DNA of 64,000 bases from Plut-88900 sp965116945 (lineage in GTDB: Bacteria > Chloroflexota > Dehalococcoidia > Plut-88900): the NCBI GenBank assembly GCA_965116945.1, contig OZ220734.1, forward strand, positions 2,046,001 to 2,110,000, in the 5' to 3' direction. Position 1 is the first letter of the stretch. Each line of letters begins with the position of its first letter. Under the pieces are notes generated by a model. The model had not been told where the DNA came from, searched no databases, and was given only the letters and a program-made list of their open reading frames with translations. The position numbers and the translations under genes are program-made. Shown here piece after piece: positions 17,883 to 26,823 of the stretch.

Positions 17883-20222
17883 TTGACCACCGAAGCGGCC
17901 ATATCAAAGCCTTTCATCAATGGACGCCGACTCCTCTGGATCGCGCTCATCGCAATTGTGCTCGGCTCCTTTGGAGCGCTGCTCTACTACGGCAACGAGA
18001 TTTACCAGGAGTCCCCCCCGACCCCCGAGAAAATCATCACCTCCGACGGCCAGGTGGTCTTCACTGGCGATGACATACGCGCAGGGCAAGACGTCTGGCG
18101 TTCCATAGGGGGACATGAGCTGGGTTCCGTATGGGGCCATGGGGCCTACACTGCACCCGACTGGACTGCCGATTGGCTCCACAGGGAAGCAGAATGGATC
18201 GCCGACTACTGGGCCCTGGGCGAATACGGCTCAACCTTTGAAGACCTTCCCGACGAGCAGGCCGCAGGTCTCCAGGCAAGGCTCGCCAACGAGCTTCGCA
18301 CCAACACCTATGAGCCATCAACCGAGACCATAACCATTTCGCCTCTGAGAGCCCAGGCCATCGAGGCGGTGCAGGACCACTACCTCTCTCTCTTCGGCGA
18401 TGATCCAGCCCTCGACGACCTGAGGGAGAGCTACGCCATGCCCCGGGACGTGATCCCCGACCTCGAGCGCCGGGAGCACTTCACGGGCTTCATATTCTGG
18501 GCAACTTGGGCCTGCGTAACCGAACGACCGGGCCACGAGATCACCTATACCCACAACTGGCCGCCCGAGGACCTGGTCGGCAACGGCCCCACGGCCGTTA
18601 TGATCGTGGTTTCGGTTATCAGCTTTGTTCTACTCCTCGGCGGGATTGGAGGGCTGGCCTGGTTCTACGCATCCCGCCGCGACTCCTGGCGCACCGAGGC
18701 AAAGGCCCTTCCCGCCGACCCCCTGCTGGACATAAACCCCACTCCTTCCATGAATGCTTCCCGCAAGTACTTCTGGGTAGTCGGGGCCCTTGCCTGCTCT
18801 CAGATCATAGCTGGCATCGTAATTGCCCACTATGGCGTAGAAGGGACCGCCCTCTACGGCATACCCATCGCCGAGATCGTCCCCTACTCCCTTGCCCGCA
18901 CCTGGCACATCCAGCTGGGCATGCTGTGGATAGCCACTTCCTGGCTCGCCACAGGCCTCTGCCTCGCTCCCCTGGTCGCCGGCCGGGAACCGAGGTTCCA
19001 GGCCCTTGGTGTGAACATCCTCCTCGTGGCCTTGATCATCGTCGTGGCCGGATCAATGATCGGCCAGGCCCTCGCAATTCACCAGCTACTTGGCAATGAC
19101 GTCAATTTCTGGGTGGGACACCAGGGCTACGAATACCTGGACCTTGGCCGGATGTGGCAGGTCCTGCTGTTCGTCGGCCTTCTCCTGTGGCTGGTCCTCA
19201 TGTTGAGGCCCCTCATGGGCGCATGGAGGTCGGCCAAGGAAGACCCGAGACGCAGGCAGTTCCTCCTGATATTCATGCTCTCCGTAGCTGCCATCGCTCT
19301 CTTTTACGCCCCGGGCTTAATCCCGGGCCAACACACCAACCTCGCCATTGCGGAGTATTGGCGCTGGTGGGTCGTCCACCTTTGGGTCGAAGGTTTCTTC
19401 GAAGTCTTCGCCACAACGGTTATCGCCCTCACATTCGTACGGCTTGGCCTCGTCCACGTCAGGTCGGCTACTATGGCGATTCTCTTCACCACCATCCTCT
19501 ACCTGACCGGTGGCGTGCTTGGAATGTTCCACCACCTCTATTTCACAGGTACAACGCCGATTATCCTGGTGATCGGCGGCACCATGAGCGCCCTTGAACT
19601 GATGCCCCTGGTCATGATTGGCTACGAAGCCTACGACAACCTGTCCATGACCAAGCGCACATCCTGGATCCAGCACTACAAGTGGCCTGTCTATTTCTTT
19701 GTAGCATCGGCATTCTGGAACCTCGTTGGGGCCGGGCTGTTCGGCTTCCTCATCAACCCGCCCATAGCCCTGTACTACATGCAGGGGTTGAACACCACGT
19801 CGGTCCATGCCCACGCTGCATTGTTCGGTGTTTACGGCAACCTGGGGCTCGGTCTCACGTTGCTCAGCCTCCGAATCCTCACCGTGCGGACCCAGTGGAA
19901 CACTCGGTCCCTCTCCTTCGCCTTCTGGGCTGTAAACATAGGCCTGGCACTGATGGTCCTGCTGAGCTTACTCCCCGTCGGGCTTGCGCAGACATGGGCC
20001 AGCTTCGAACACGGCATGTGGTACGCCCGCTCCGCCGAGTTCCTGCAGCATCCCGCACTGGAAGCGATCCGCTGGCTCCGTTCGATTGGGGACACCATCT
20101 TCGCCCTCGGAATCCTCGCTATCGGCTGGTTCGTCATCGGCCTTTCAACGGGATGGTCGAAATCCGGCACCCGAGAGGACATCGCTGCCAAGCAACCCGC
20201 AGTCCCTGTCACCGCGGACTAG
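17883..20222 (+). CDS. norB: Quinol-dependent nitric oxide reductase (qNOR, cNorB-type with N-terminal extension)
   Basis: A 779-residue, roughly 14-helix membrane protein of the heme-copper oxidase superfamily. The N-terminal periplasmic extension has DIRAGQDVWRSIGG and GAYTAPDWTADWLH as in single-subunit quinol-oxidising NO reductases, with no CxxCH heme c site. Histidine-bearing helices include HIQLGMLW, VVHLWVEGFFEVFA, MFHHLYFTG and HAHAALFGVYGN, matching the heme b, heme b3 and FeB ligands. The reaction is reduction of two NO to N2O with quinol electrons. No norC is present and no nitrite reductase is in the window, so detoxification is as likely as respiration. The start is a TTG. Confidence 0.95.
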   Translation: MTTEAAISKPFINGRRLLWIALIAIVLGSFGALLYYGNEIYQESPPTPEKIITSDGQVVFTGDDIRAGQDVWRSIGGHELGSVWGHGAYTAPDWTADWLHREAEWIADYWALGEYGSTFEDLPDEQAAGLQARLANELRTNTYEPSTETITISPLRAQAIEAVQDHYLSLFGDDPALDDLRESYAMPRDVIPDLERREHFTGFIFWATWACVTERPGHEITYTHNWPPEDLVGNGPTAVMIVVSVISFVLLLGGIGGLAWFYASRRDSWRTEAKALPADPLLDINPTPSMNASRKYFWVVGALACSQIIAGIVIAHYGVEGTALYGIPIAEIVPYSLARTWHIQLGMLWIATSWLATGLCLAPLVAGREPRFQALGVNILLVALIIVVAGSMIGQALAIHQLLGNDVNFWVGHQGYEYLDLGRMWQVLLFVGLLLWLVLMLRPLMGAWRSAKEDPRRRQFLLIFMLSVAAIALFYAPGLIPGQHTNLAIAEYWRWWVVHLWVEGFFEVFATTVIALTFVRLGLVHVRSATMAILFTTILYLTGGVLGMFHHLYFTGTTPIILVIGGTMSALELMPLVMIGYEAYDNLSMTKRTSWIQHYKWPVYFFVASAFWNLVGAGLFGFLINPPIALYYMQGLNTTSVHAHAALFGVYGNLGLGLTLLSLRILTVRTQWNTRSLSFAFWAVNIGLALMVLLSLLPVGLAQTWASFEHGMWYARSAEFLQHPALEAIRWLRSIGDTIFALGILAIGWFVIGLSTGWSKSGTREDIAAKQPAVPVTAD

Positions 20223-20300
20223 CACTCCCAAATTGACCGCCAAATTCTGCGGTGCTATCCTCACCCTATCTTCGTGCCGGACACCCGAGTCCCAAGGAGA

Positions 20301-20525
20301 ATGCCTGTGTACACCCTCATCAGGTCGCTGCCCCTGCGTTCAATTTTCGCCGCTCATGGCCCCGCTCTCGCCGGGTCCTGGCTGATTGCCGAGATCCTTT
20401 ACAAGTTCGGCAGTTTCACCCTGGAGCTTGCTACCTTCTTTGCCACGTGGTTTGTCATAGACGCTGTCCTCTCCTTCGGACTCCGCCTGATCGGCTGGGG
20501 AAAGACCGGGGAGACCCGGACCTGA
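20301..20525 (+). CDS. Small integral membrane protein of unknown function
   Basis: A 74-residue protein with two hydrophobic segments, LAGSWLIAEILYKFG and a longer one from LATFFATWFVIDAVLSFGL, and basic residues near the N-terminus. It follows the nitric oxide reductase gene by about 80 bases. The ATG at 20301 has AAGGAG directly before it but with a spacing of one base; a GTG at 20274 gives an 83-residue version without ribosome-binding site. No family was recognised. Confidence 0.55.
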   Translation: MPVYTLIRSLPLRSIFAAHGPALAGSWLIAEILYKFGSFTLELATFFATWFVIDAVLSFGLRLIGWGKTGETRT

Positions 20526-20574
20526 ACCTCGACAGCCCCTAAGCCCTCGACACCTTCGACACCGGAGGCCCTGA

Positions 20575-23500
20575 ATGCCCTTTGACCAGTCCCTCCTACG
20601 CACACTTGAATGGAGGTGTATAGGCCCGCCCCGCGGTGGCCGCGTGGTTGCTGTGGCGGGGGACCCCGCCGACCTCATGACCTTCTATTTCGGCGCCTGC
20701 GCCGGCGGAGTATGGAAGTCCGACGATGGTGGCGCTTACTGGCAGAACGTCTCCGACGGTTTTTTCGAGACATCGGCGGTAGGGGCAATCGCTGTGGCCG
20801 ATTCCGACCCCAACGTCGTCTACGCCGGTATGGGTGAGGCCTGCATCCGCACCGACGTCTCCCACGGCGACGGTGTGTACCGCTCCTCCGACGCCGGACG
20901 TTCCTGGACCAACGTTGGCCTTAATGACACCCGACATATCTCCCGGGTCCGGGTCCACCCCTCCAACCCCGACCTCGTCTACGTCGCGGCCCTCGGCCAC
21001 GCCTGGGGGCCCAACCCCGAACGAGGCATTTTCCGTTCTGCCGATGGTGGCGCTACCTGGGAGCACGTCCTCTTCAAGAACGAAACCACCGGAGCCTCCG
21101 ACCTCTCCATGGACCCGAATAATCCCCGCATATTGTTCGCCGCTCTCTGGCAGGTCCAGCGCTATCCCTGGGCCCTGTCAAGCGGCGGCCCGGGCAGCGG
21201 CATCCACCGTTCTACTGATGGAGGAGTGACCTGGCAAGATATTTCAGGCAACCCAGGCTTGCCAGAGGGAATCAAGGGTCGCATAGGGGTAGCCGTGTCC
21301 CCTGCCAAGCCCGGTCGTCTTTGGGCCACCATTGAATCCGAAGACCCAGGCCTATTTCGCTCAGACGACTACGGGGACACCTGGACCCTGGTCAGCGATA
21401 ATCGGGACCTCCAGGGTCGACCCTGGTACTACCAGCACGTCTTCGCAGATACCAAAGACCCTGACACCCTTTGGATTCTCAACTACAGGACCTGGAAGTC
21501 CATCGACGGCGGCGCCAACTTCTTTGAAGTAACTACCCCCCACGATGACAACCACGACCTCTGGATCGACCCCCGCAATCCCCTTCGTATGATCGAAGGC
21601 AACGACGGTGGCGCCTGTGTCTCATTCAACGGCGGCGAAACCTGGTCATCCATCTACAACCAGATGACCGCCCAGTTCTACCACATCACCACCGACAACC
21701 GGACGCCCTACCGCGTTTACGGTACTCAGCAGGACAATACATCGGTCAGCGTGCCATCCCGGAATCGGAAGGGTGCTATAACTTGGGAAGAATGTCGTGT
21801 CGTGGGGTCCGGGGAGAGTGGCCACATAGCCGTCCATCCCGACAACCCTAACGTTGTGTTCGCCGGTGCTATAGGCAGCTCCCCCGGTGGGGGCGGCAAC
21901 CTTCTGCGTTACGACTCTGCTGCCGACCAAACCCGGATAATCACCGTTTGGCCGGAGCTCTACACGGGTCTCGGTGCGAAGGAGATGAAGTACCGCTTCC
22001 AATGGACATACCCCATATCCTTCTCTCCTCATGACGCCGACACCCTGTACGTTGCCGGAAACCGCCTCTTCGCCTCGAAAGACCAGGGACAGAGTTGGCA
22101 GGCCATTAGCCCCGACCTCACACGCAACGACCCCTCCACCCTCGAACCCTCGGGCGGGCCCATAACAAAAGACACCTCCGGGGCAGAGGTCTACGCCACA
22201 ATTTTCGCCTTCGCCGAGTCCCCTGCGCAGCCCGGCCTGTTCTGGACGGGCTCCGACGATGGTCTTGTCCACGTATCCCTGGACAGCGGCGAATCCTGGG
22301 CCAACGTCACCCCGGACACGCTCCCAGATTGGGCTCTCGTCTGTAACATCGAGGCCTCCCACCATGATCCCGCCATCGCCTATCTTTGTGCCACCCGCTA
22401 CCGCCTGGACGACACCAAGCCCTATCTCTTCAAGACCACCGATTACGGCCAGACTTGGGGCCTCATCACCGATGGCATTCCGGGCGACGACTTTACCCGC
22501 GTCCTGAAGCAGGACCCCGAGCAGACCGGCCTTCTCTACGCTGGCACCGAGACCTCCATATATTTCTCTTCAAATGATGGCGCAACCTGGCAACCGCTAT
22601 CCGCCAATCTGCCCCACGTACCCGTCTACGACCTAACGGTCCAGGACAACGAAATGGCTGTCGCCACCCACGGGCGTGGCTTCTGGGTTCTCGATGATCT
22701 CCACCTCCTCCGCCAGATCGCTGATGCCGACCACTTGAACAACACTCACCTCTTTACACCTAAGGACACCCTCAGGATGCCTGGCCCGAAGGAAACCAGC
22801 GGCAAAGCCACGGCTGGTGTCGGGGGAGCGGTGGGCAAGAGATACCGAATAGCCATGGAGACCCCCGCCACGCACTATGAGTCCCAACGCCCGGGCCGCA
22901 AGCCCCGACGCGTATTCCTCAACGCCGGCCAGAACCCCGAGGAGGGCGTTGCCTTCGACTACTTCCTCCAGGACTCACCAAAGTCCGCTGCCCTCAGGAT
23001 CTTCGACTCCCTGGACCGCGTCGCTGCGTCCTTTACACTGGGCTCCGAAGACGACCCACTCCCGGCAGACCAGGGCCTGAACCGCCTGGTCTGGGACATG
23101 CACTACCCTGCCGGGCTGAATCTTCCCGGAGACAAGACCACAGAGGACGATGTGGCCTCTGGCCCCCTCTCTCCCCCGGGAGCCTATAAAGTGCGCCTGG
23201 ACATCGATGGCAAGGTTAGCGAGGAGTCTTTCCGAATTGTCAGAGACCCCAACTCTTCCGCTACTGACGAAGATCTGGTCGCGCAGTTCGACCTTATGAT
23301 GGCCATCCACGCCAAGGTCTCCGAGACTCACCGCTCCATTAACAGGCTGCGCAGCATCTCCGAACAGGTCTCTCGATGGCGAGAGCGAGCTTCACAAATG
23401 GGCGCCGAGGAAGCCATCCTCACCGCTGACGAGGTACTGGAAACCCTCTCTGATATCGAAGAAGAGCTTGTCCAGACCCGATTCAAGGGCGCCCGAGACC

Positions 23501-23739
23501 GCCTCCACTATCCCGTTCGACTAAACAAGAAACTCTCCGAACTTACCAAGGTAGTCGGCGCCGGAGACTACCCTCCGACAGACCAGGCCCGTGCCGTGTT
23601 CCATGACATAACGGGCCGCATAGACCAACAACTCTTGCGCCTGGAAGAGACCATTCAAACAGGCGTATCCAGATTCAATGACCAGGTGGGTGCCCTCGGC
23701 CTCAGCCCCATAGACTCAAGTCCCGCCCAACCCCAATAA
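20575..23739 (+). CDS. Large BNR/Asp-box beta-propeller protein (sortilin/VPS10-like, glycosyl-hydrolase-like)
   Basis: A 1054-residue protein with at least eleven Asp-box motifs of the form S-x-D-x-G-x-T-W (for example SDDGGAYW, SADGGATW, STDGGVTW, SLDSGESW, TTDYGQTW) spread over about the first 700 residues, enough for one or two beta-propellers. The last ~250 residues are alpha-helical with QxxxR-type segments and may form a coiled coil. No signal peptide or membrane anchor is visible, so it appears cytosolic despite the fold being common in extracellular sialidase-like and sortilin proteins. GGAGG precedes the ATG. The M24 gene follows after 19 bases. Confidence 0.85.
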   Translation: MPFDQSLLRTLEWRCIGPPRGGRVVAVAGDPADLMTFYFGACAGGVWKSDDGGAYWQNVSDGFFETSAVGAIAVADSDPNVVYAGMGEACIRTDVSHGDGVYRSSDAGRSWTNVGLNDTRHISRVRVHPSNPDLVYVAALGHAWGPNPERGIFRSADGGATWEHVLFKNETTGASDLSMDPNNPRILFAALWQVQRYPWALSSGGPGSGIHRSTDGGVTWQDISGNPGLPEGIKGRIGVAVSPAKPGRLWATIESEDPGLFRSDDYGDTWTLVSDNRDLQGRPWYYQHVFADTKDPDTLWILNYRTWKSIDGGANFFEVTTPHDDNHDLWIDPRNPLRMIEGNDGGACVSFNGGETWSSIYNQMTAQFYHITTDNRTPYRVYGTQQDNTSVSVPSRNRKGAITWEECRVVGSGESGHIAVHPDNPNVVFAGAIGSSPGGGGNLLRYDSAADQTRIITVWPELYTGLGAKEMKYRFQWTYPISFSPHDADTLYVAGNRLFASKDQGQSWQAISPDLTRNDPSTLEPSGGPITKDTSGAEVYATIFAFAESPAQPGLFWTGSDDGLVHVSLDSGESWANVTPDTLPDWALVCNIEASHHDPAIAYLCATRYRLDDTKPYLFKTTDYGQTWGLITDGIPGDDFTRVLKQDPEQTGLLYAGTETSIYFSSNDGATWQPLSANLPHVPVYDLTVQDNEMAVATHGRGFWVLDDLHLLRQIADADHLNNTHLFTPKDTLRMPGPKETSGKATAGVGGAVGKRYRIAMETPATHYESQRPGRKPRRVFLNAGQNPEEGVAFDYFLQDSPKSAALRIFDSLDRVAASFTLGSEDDPLPADQGLNRLVWDMHYPAGLNLPGDKTTEDDVASGPLSPPGAYKVRLDIDGKVSEESFRIVRDPNSSATDEDLVAQFDLMMAIHAKVSETHRSINRLRSISEQVSRWRERASQMGAEEAILTADEVLETLSDIEEELVQTRFKGARDRLHYPVRLNKKLSELTKVVGAGDYPPTDQARAVFHDITGRIDQQLLRLEETIQTGVSRFNDQVGALGLSPIDSSPAQPQ

Positions 23740-23758
23740 TAGACATAAGGAGCTTCCA

Positions 23759-24895
23759 GTGCCGGACCAACCCCGACAGCCCATCGCCAACATCGAACGC
23801 CTTAAAGAGCACATGGCCGCCGAGGGTCTCGGCGCCGTTGTGGCCCGTTCCGGGAAGAACTTTTCTTATTTGTCGGGGGTCGCGTTCCCGGGTACCCTCG
23901 CCAGGCACCTGGATCTCCCCGACTCGCCTCGCGATGTATTTTGTGTCTGGCCGCTCGATGGCGAGCCGGCTGTAATCAGCAACGCCTTGGGTGTTCCCGT
24001 CATAGAGCGGGACTCATGGATCACCAACGTGGAGGTAGTCCAGGACTACGTCGAGTCCCCCCGCACGAAATTGGCATTCGTTCTCAAGGAGATGGGCCTC
24101 GCTAACGCAAAAATCGGCATGGAAGCGTCCTACGTTAACGCTGCCCGCTGGGCGGAGATCGAGTCCCTCCTCCCCGACGCCCGGTTCCTCGACTGCACCT
24201 CCCTCATGAACTCTGTCCGATGGATTAAGACCCCCGCCGAAATCGCACTCCTCAAACAATCCGCCGACATCCAGGACGACGCCCACCTCGAGGTCTTTCC
24301 CACCATCCGCCCCGGCGACCGGGAGCGGGACGTTCACGCCCGATTCCTGAGGAGTCACATTGAGCGCGGCTGCCATTTTGTCCATGGCGTCCTCACCTCC
24401 CACCGCAACACCTCCATGTACCTGGGCGAAAGCGACCTCGTGATCGAGGCGGGAGACATCATTCGTACCGACTACGTGTCCTACCTCAACGGTTACCCGG
24501 GCCACCAGTCTCGAATGGCCGTTGTTGGACAGCCCACGCCGGAACAGTCCCGAATGTACTCCGACTATAGAGACATCTACATGAAACTTATCGAAGAGTG
24601 CACCATAGGGACCAAGGTTAGCGAACTGTACTTCCACGGCAGGGAGATGCTCCTGGCAAAGGGCTTTCCGCACAACCCGGCGTCCTTTGTCGGGCACAGC
24701 GTCGGGTCCTGGTGGCACCAGCAGGAGCCCTTCCTGGTCAAGGGCTGGGACGTTGAAATCGCCGAGAACATGGTCCTCGCCATCGAGCCCTACGTGGACT
24801 ACTGGCACATCCAGGACATGATCCACATCACCCCGGACGGTCCCCGCCTCCTCTCCGACCGCTTCGATACATCTACCCTCTTCGTCACACAGTAG
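23759..24895 (+). CDS. M24 (pita-bread) family protein, probably not a standard aminopeptidase
   Basis: A 378-residue protein with an N-terminal creatinase-like domain and a C-terminal pita-bread domain. In the latter GHSVGSWWH and AIEPYVDYW keep the His and a Glu ligand of the usual dimetal site, but the stretch expected to read SDITR is GHQSR and the last ligand motif reads IQDMIHIT, so two of five ligands look changed to His and Gln. It may be a mononuclear or metal-independent hydrolase. Start is a GTG with TAAGGAG upstream; co-directional with and 19 bases from the BNR gene. Confidence 0.8.
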   Translation: MPDQPRQPIANIERLKEHMAAEGLGAVVARSGKNFSYLSGVAFPGTLARHLDLPDSPRDVFCVWPLDGEPAVISNALGVPVIERDSWITNVEVVQDYVESPRTKLAFVLKEMGLANAKIGMEASYVNAARWAEIESLLPDARFLDCTSLMNSVRWIKTPAEIALLKQSADIQDDAHLEVFPTIRPGDRERDVHARFLRSHIERGCHFVHGVLTSHRNTSMYLGESDLVIEAGDIIRTDYVSYLNGYPGHQSRMAVVGQPTPEQSRMYSDYRDIYMKLIEECTIGTKVSELYFHGREMLLAKGFPHNPASFVGHSVGSWWHQQEPFLVKGWDVEIAENMVLAIEPYVDYWHIQDMIHITPDGPRLLSDRFDTSTLFVTQ

Positions 24896-24916
24896 TACTT
24901 ATTTAGGTGATTTGTT

Positions 24917-24922
24917 TATACT
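24917..24922 (+). promoter_or_regulatory. Candidate -10 box upstream of the Uma2 gene
   Basis: TATACT within an AT-rich stretch (24898-24928) 37 bases before the Uma2 start. No -35 hexamer is convincing at the proper distance. Confidence 0.35.
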
Positions 24923-24958
24923 ATATTTGTGGCAGTGGCACTTATTCAGGAGCGCGCA

Positions 24959-25513
24959 ATGGTCGAGACCAAACTCAATAAGCTGACTTACGAGGACTAT
25001 CTGAAGACTTCCGATGATGAGCGGTGGGAGCTCCTCGACGGAGAAATGTTAATGGTACCCGGCCCCAACACCGCCCACCAGACCGTCAAAGGCAATATAT
25101 TCTTGCACTTGTCCCTCTACGTAAGGGAGAAGGAGCTGGGAAAGGTCTTCGTCGCTCCCTTCGACGTCATTCTCTCACTCCGCGACGTGGTGCAACCAGA
25201 CGTCCTGTTCATAGCTGATAACCAGCGTTCAATCCTCACCGACGCCAACGTGAAGGGCGCACCGGCCCTGGTTGTCGAAGTTACGTCCCCTTCCACAGGC
25301 GCTCGAGACCGGGCCGTCAAACGGAACATCTACGCCGAACATGGAGTATGCGAATATTGGCTTGCAGACCCAGACACAAAAACAGTCTCTGTAATGGTCT
25401 CGGAGGGCGATGAGTTCCGGGAAGTCGGTGTTTACAGCCCGGACGATTCCCTTGTTTCCCCGGCGCTGCCGGGGCTAGCCCTGCAAATCAGGGACGTCTT
25501 CGCGGATTCTTAG
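24959..25513 (+). CDS. Uma2 family (PD-(D/E)XK) putative restriction endonuclease-like protein
   Basis: A 184-residue Uma2/DUF820 protein. Typical marks are LTYEDYLKT, ERWELLDGEMLMVPGPN, VQPDVLFIA, PALVVEVTSPST, DRAVKRNIYAEHGVCEYWLADP; the E...D...ExT/K pattern is the nuclease core. Function of the family is unproven; members are usually numerous in genomes of cyanobacteria and Chloroflexi. The ATG at 24959 has AGGAG seven bases upstream; a GTG at 24929 is less likely. Confidence 0.9.
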   Translation: MVETKLNKLTYEDYLKTSDDERWELLDGEMLMVPGPNTAHQTVKGNIFLHLSLYVREKELGKVFVAPFDVILSLRDVVQPDVLFIADNQRSILTDANVKGAPALVVEVTSPSTGARDRAVKRNIYAEHGVCEYWLADPDTKTVSVMVSEGDEFREVGVYSPDDSLVSPALPGLALQIRDVFADS

Positions 25514-25541
25514 ATTCCATAGAAGCGCATGGAAAAGGAAC

Positions 25542-26822
25542 CTAGGAAAACTCCAGCGCCTCCACCGCCGCCAGTTCTCCAATCTCGTCATCCGTCAACC
25601 CCACTACATCCCTCAGCACGTACTCATTGTGCTCCCCTATCAAAGCCTGGGCCCATCTGAGCCGAGCCGGCGTCTTCGATAGCTGGAACTGCAGTCCATC
25701 ATAGGGCATTGGCCCGCACTCCGTGTGTTCGAGCATTTGATAGAACCCGAGATGCGCGAACTGCGGGTCGGTCCACAACTCCGATTGGCTTTGAACCACC
25801 CCCGCTGGCACACCGGCTCCCTGAAGCTTCTCCATCAATTCCCGTGACTCGACCCCAGCCGTCCACGCCGCGATGATCCCATCCAGCTCTTCAGAGTTCA
25901 CCTGCCGCTTCCCCATCGAACTAAATCGTGGGTCCGTCTTTAGCTCCGACATCCCCATCGACTCACACAACGCTCCCCACTCCTCCTCGGAAGTGACGGC
26001 AATCGCGCACCAGTGCCCGCCCTCGCGTATCGGCTTCTCCGGTTCATTCTCGGGGGTGGCGCATGGATAGATTCCGTGGGGTGCATAGGCCTCATCCCGG
26101 TTCCCTTTCCTTGCCATCGCCCGACCCGTAACCTGGTAGTCCAACATCAGCGGCGAAAGATATTGAATCGCACACTCAAACTGTGCAAGATCAATATGCT
26201 GCCCCTTGCCAGTTCGATTCCTGTACTCCAGAGCTGCCAGGATTGCTGCTGCCCCGTTTGGCGGATTTATGAAATCGCTGTACGCCCCGTAGGGAGGCAG
26301 GGGTGGCCTGTCCGGCCATCCCGTCAGGTGATAGAAACCCGCGTGGGCCGCCGCCTGCATCCCGAAACCCGCAAATGCCGCTTTGGGCCCGGTCTGTCCC
26401 TGCTGGCAGGCGCTGAACAATATGATGTCTTCCTTCAACTTCTTGAGGCTCTCGTAGTCCAGCCCCCACCTCTTCTTGACCGGCGGCGTATAGCTCTCCG
26501 CGACCACGTCCGGCTGCCACACCTCAATAAGCCTCTTTATAACGGCCTGGGACTCGGGCTTGGACATATTGATACCCAGCCCGTACTTGCTGGTGTTGTA
26601 GTTGGCCGGAAATTGGCTGGTGTTCATCCCCGACACCCCATCCTTGGACGGTGGAGCTCCTCGCAGGTCGTCCCTACGCAGCACCGATTCCACTCTTATC
26701 ACCGTCGCCCCGTTGTCGGCCAGGTACTTAATCGTGATTGGCCCGACTGCCACCCAGGTGAAATCCAGTACCTTTAACCCTTCCAGGGCCATCCCTTTGC
26801 CCGTGTCTTCTCCTGGTATCAC
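25542..26822 (-). CDS. CaiB/BaiF (family III) CoA-transferase, catalytic-type member of a pair
   Basis: A 426-codon protein of the family III CoA-transferases. The segment YSDFINPPNG with Asp183 lies 25 residues before the Q of TGKGQ, the same spacing as the catalytic aspartate of formyl-CoA transferase, so the nucleophile is kept. It moves CoA between carboxylic acids through an aspartyl-CoA anhydride. The GTG at 26822 is the longest start; the ATG 10 codons later (MALEGLKVLDFTW) matches the usual family N-terminus and may be the real one. Lies one base after the stop of a paralogue of the same length; the two are likely one transcription unit and perhaps one enzyme. Confidence 0.9.
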   Translation of the reverse strand: MIPGEDTGKGMALEGLKVLDFTWVAVGPITIKYLADNGATVIRVESVLRRDDLRGAPPSKDGVSGMNTSQFPANYNTSKYGLGINMSKPESQAVIKRLIEVWQPDVVAESYTPPVKKRWGLDYESLKKLKEDIILFSACQQGQTGPKAAFAGFGMQAAAHAGFYHLTGWPDRPPLPPYGAYSDFINPPNGAAAILAALEYRNRTGKGQHIDLAQFECAIQYLSPLMLDYQVTGRAMARKGNRDEAYAPHGIYPCATPENEPEKPIREGGHWCAIAVTSEEEWGALCESMGMSELKTDPRFSSMGKRQVNSEELDGIIAAWTAGVESRELMEKLQGAGVPAGVVQSQSELWTDPQFAHLGFYQMLEHTECGPMPYDGLQFQLSKTPARLRWAQALIGEHNEYVLRDVVGLTDDEIGELAAVEALEFS

Positions 26823-26823
26823 C

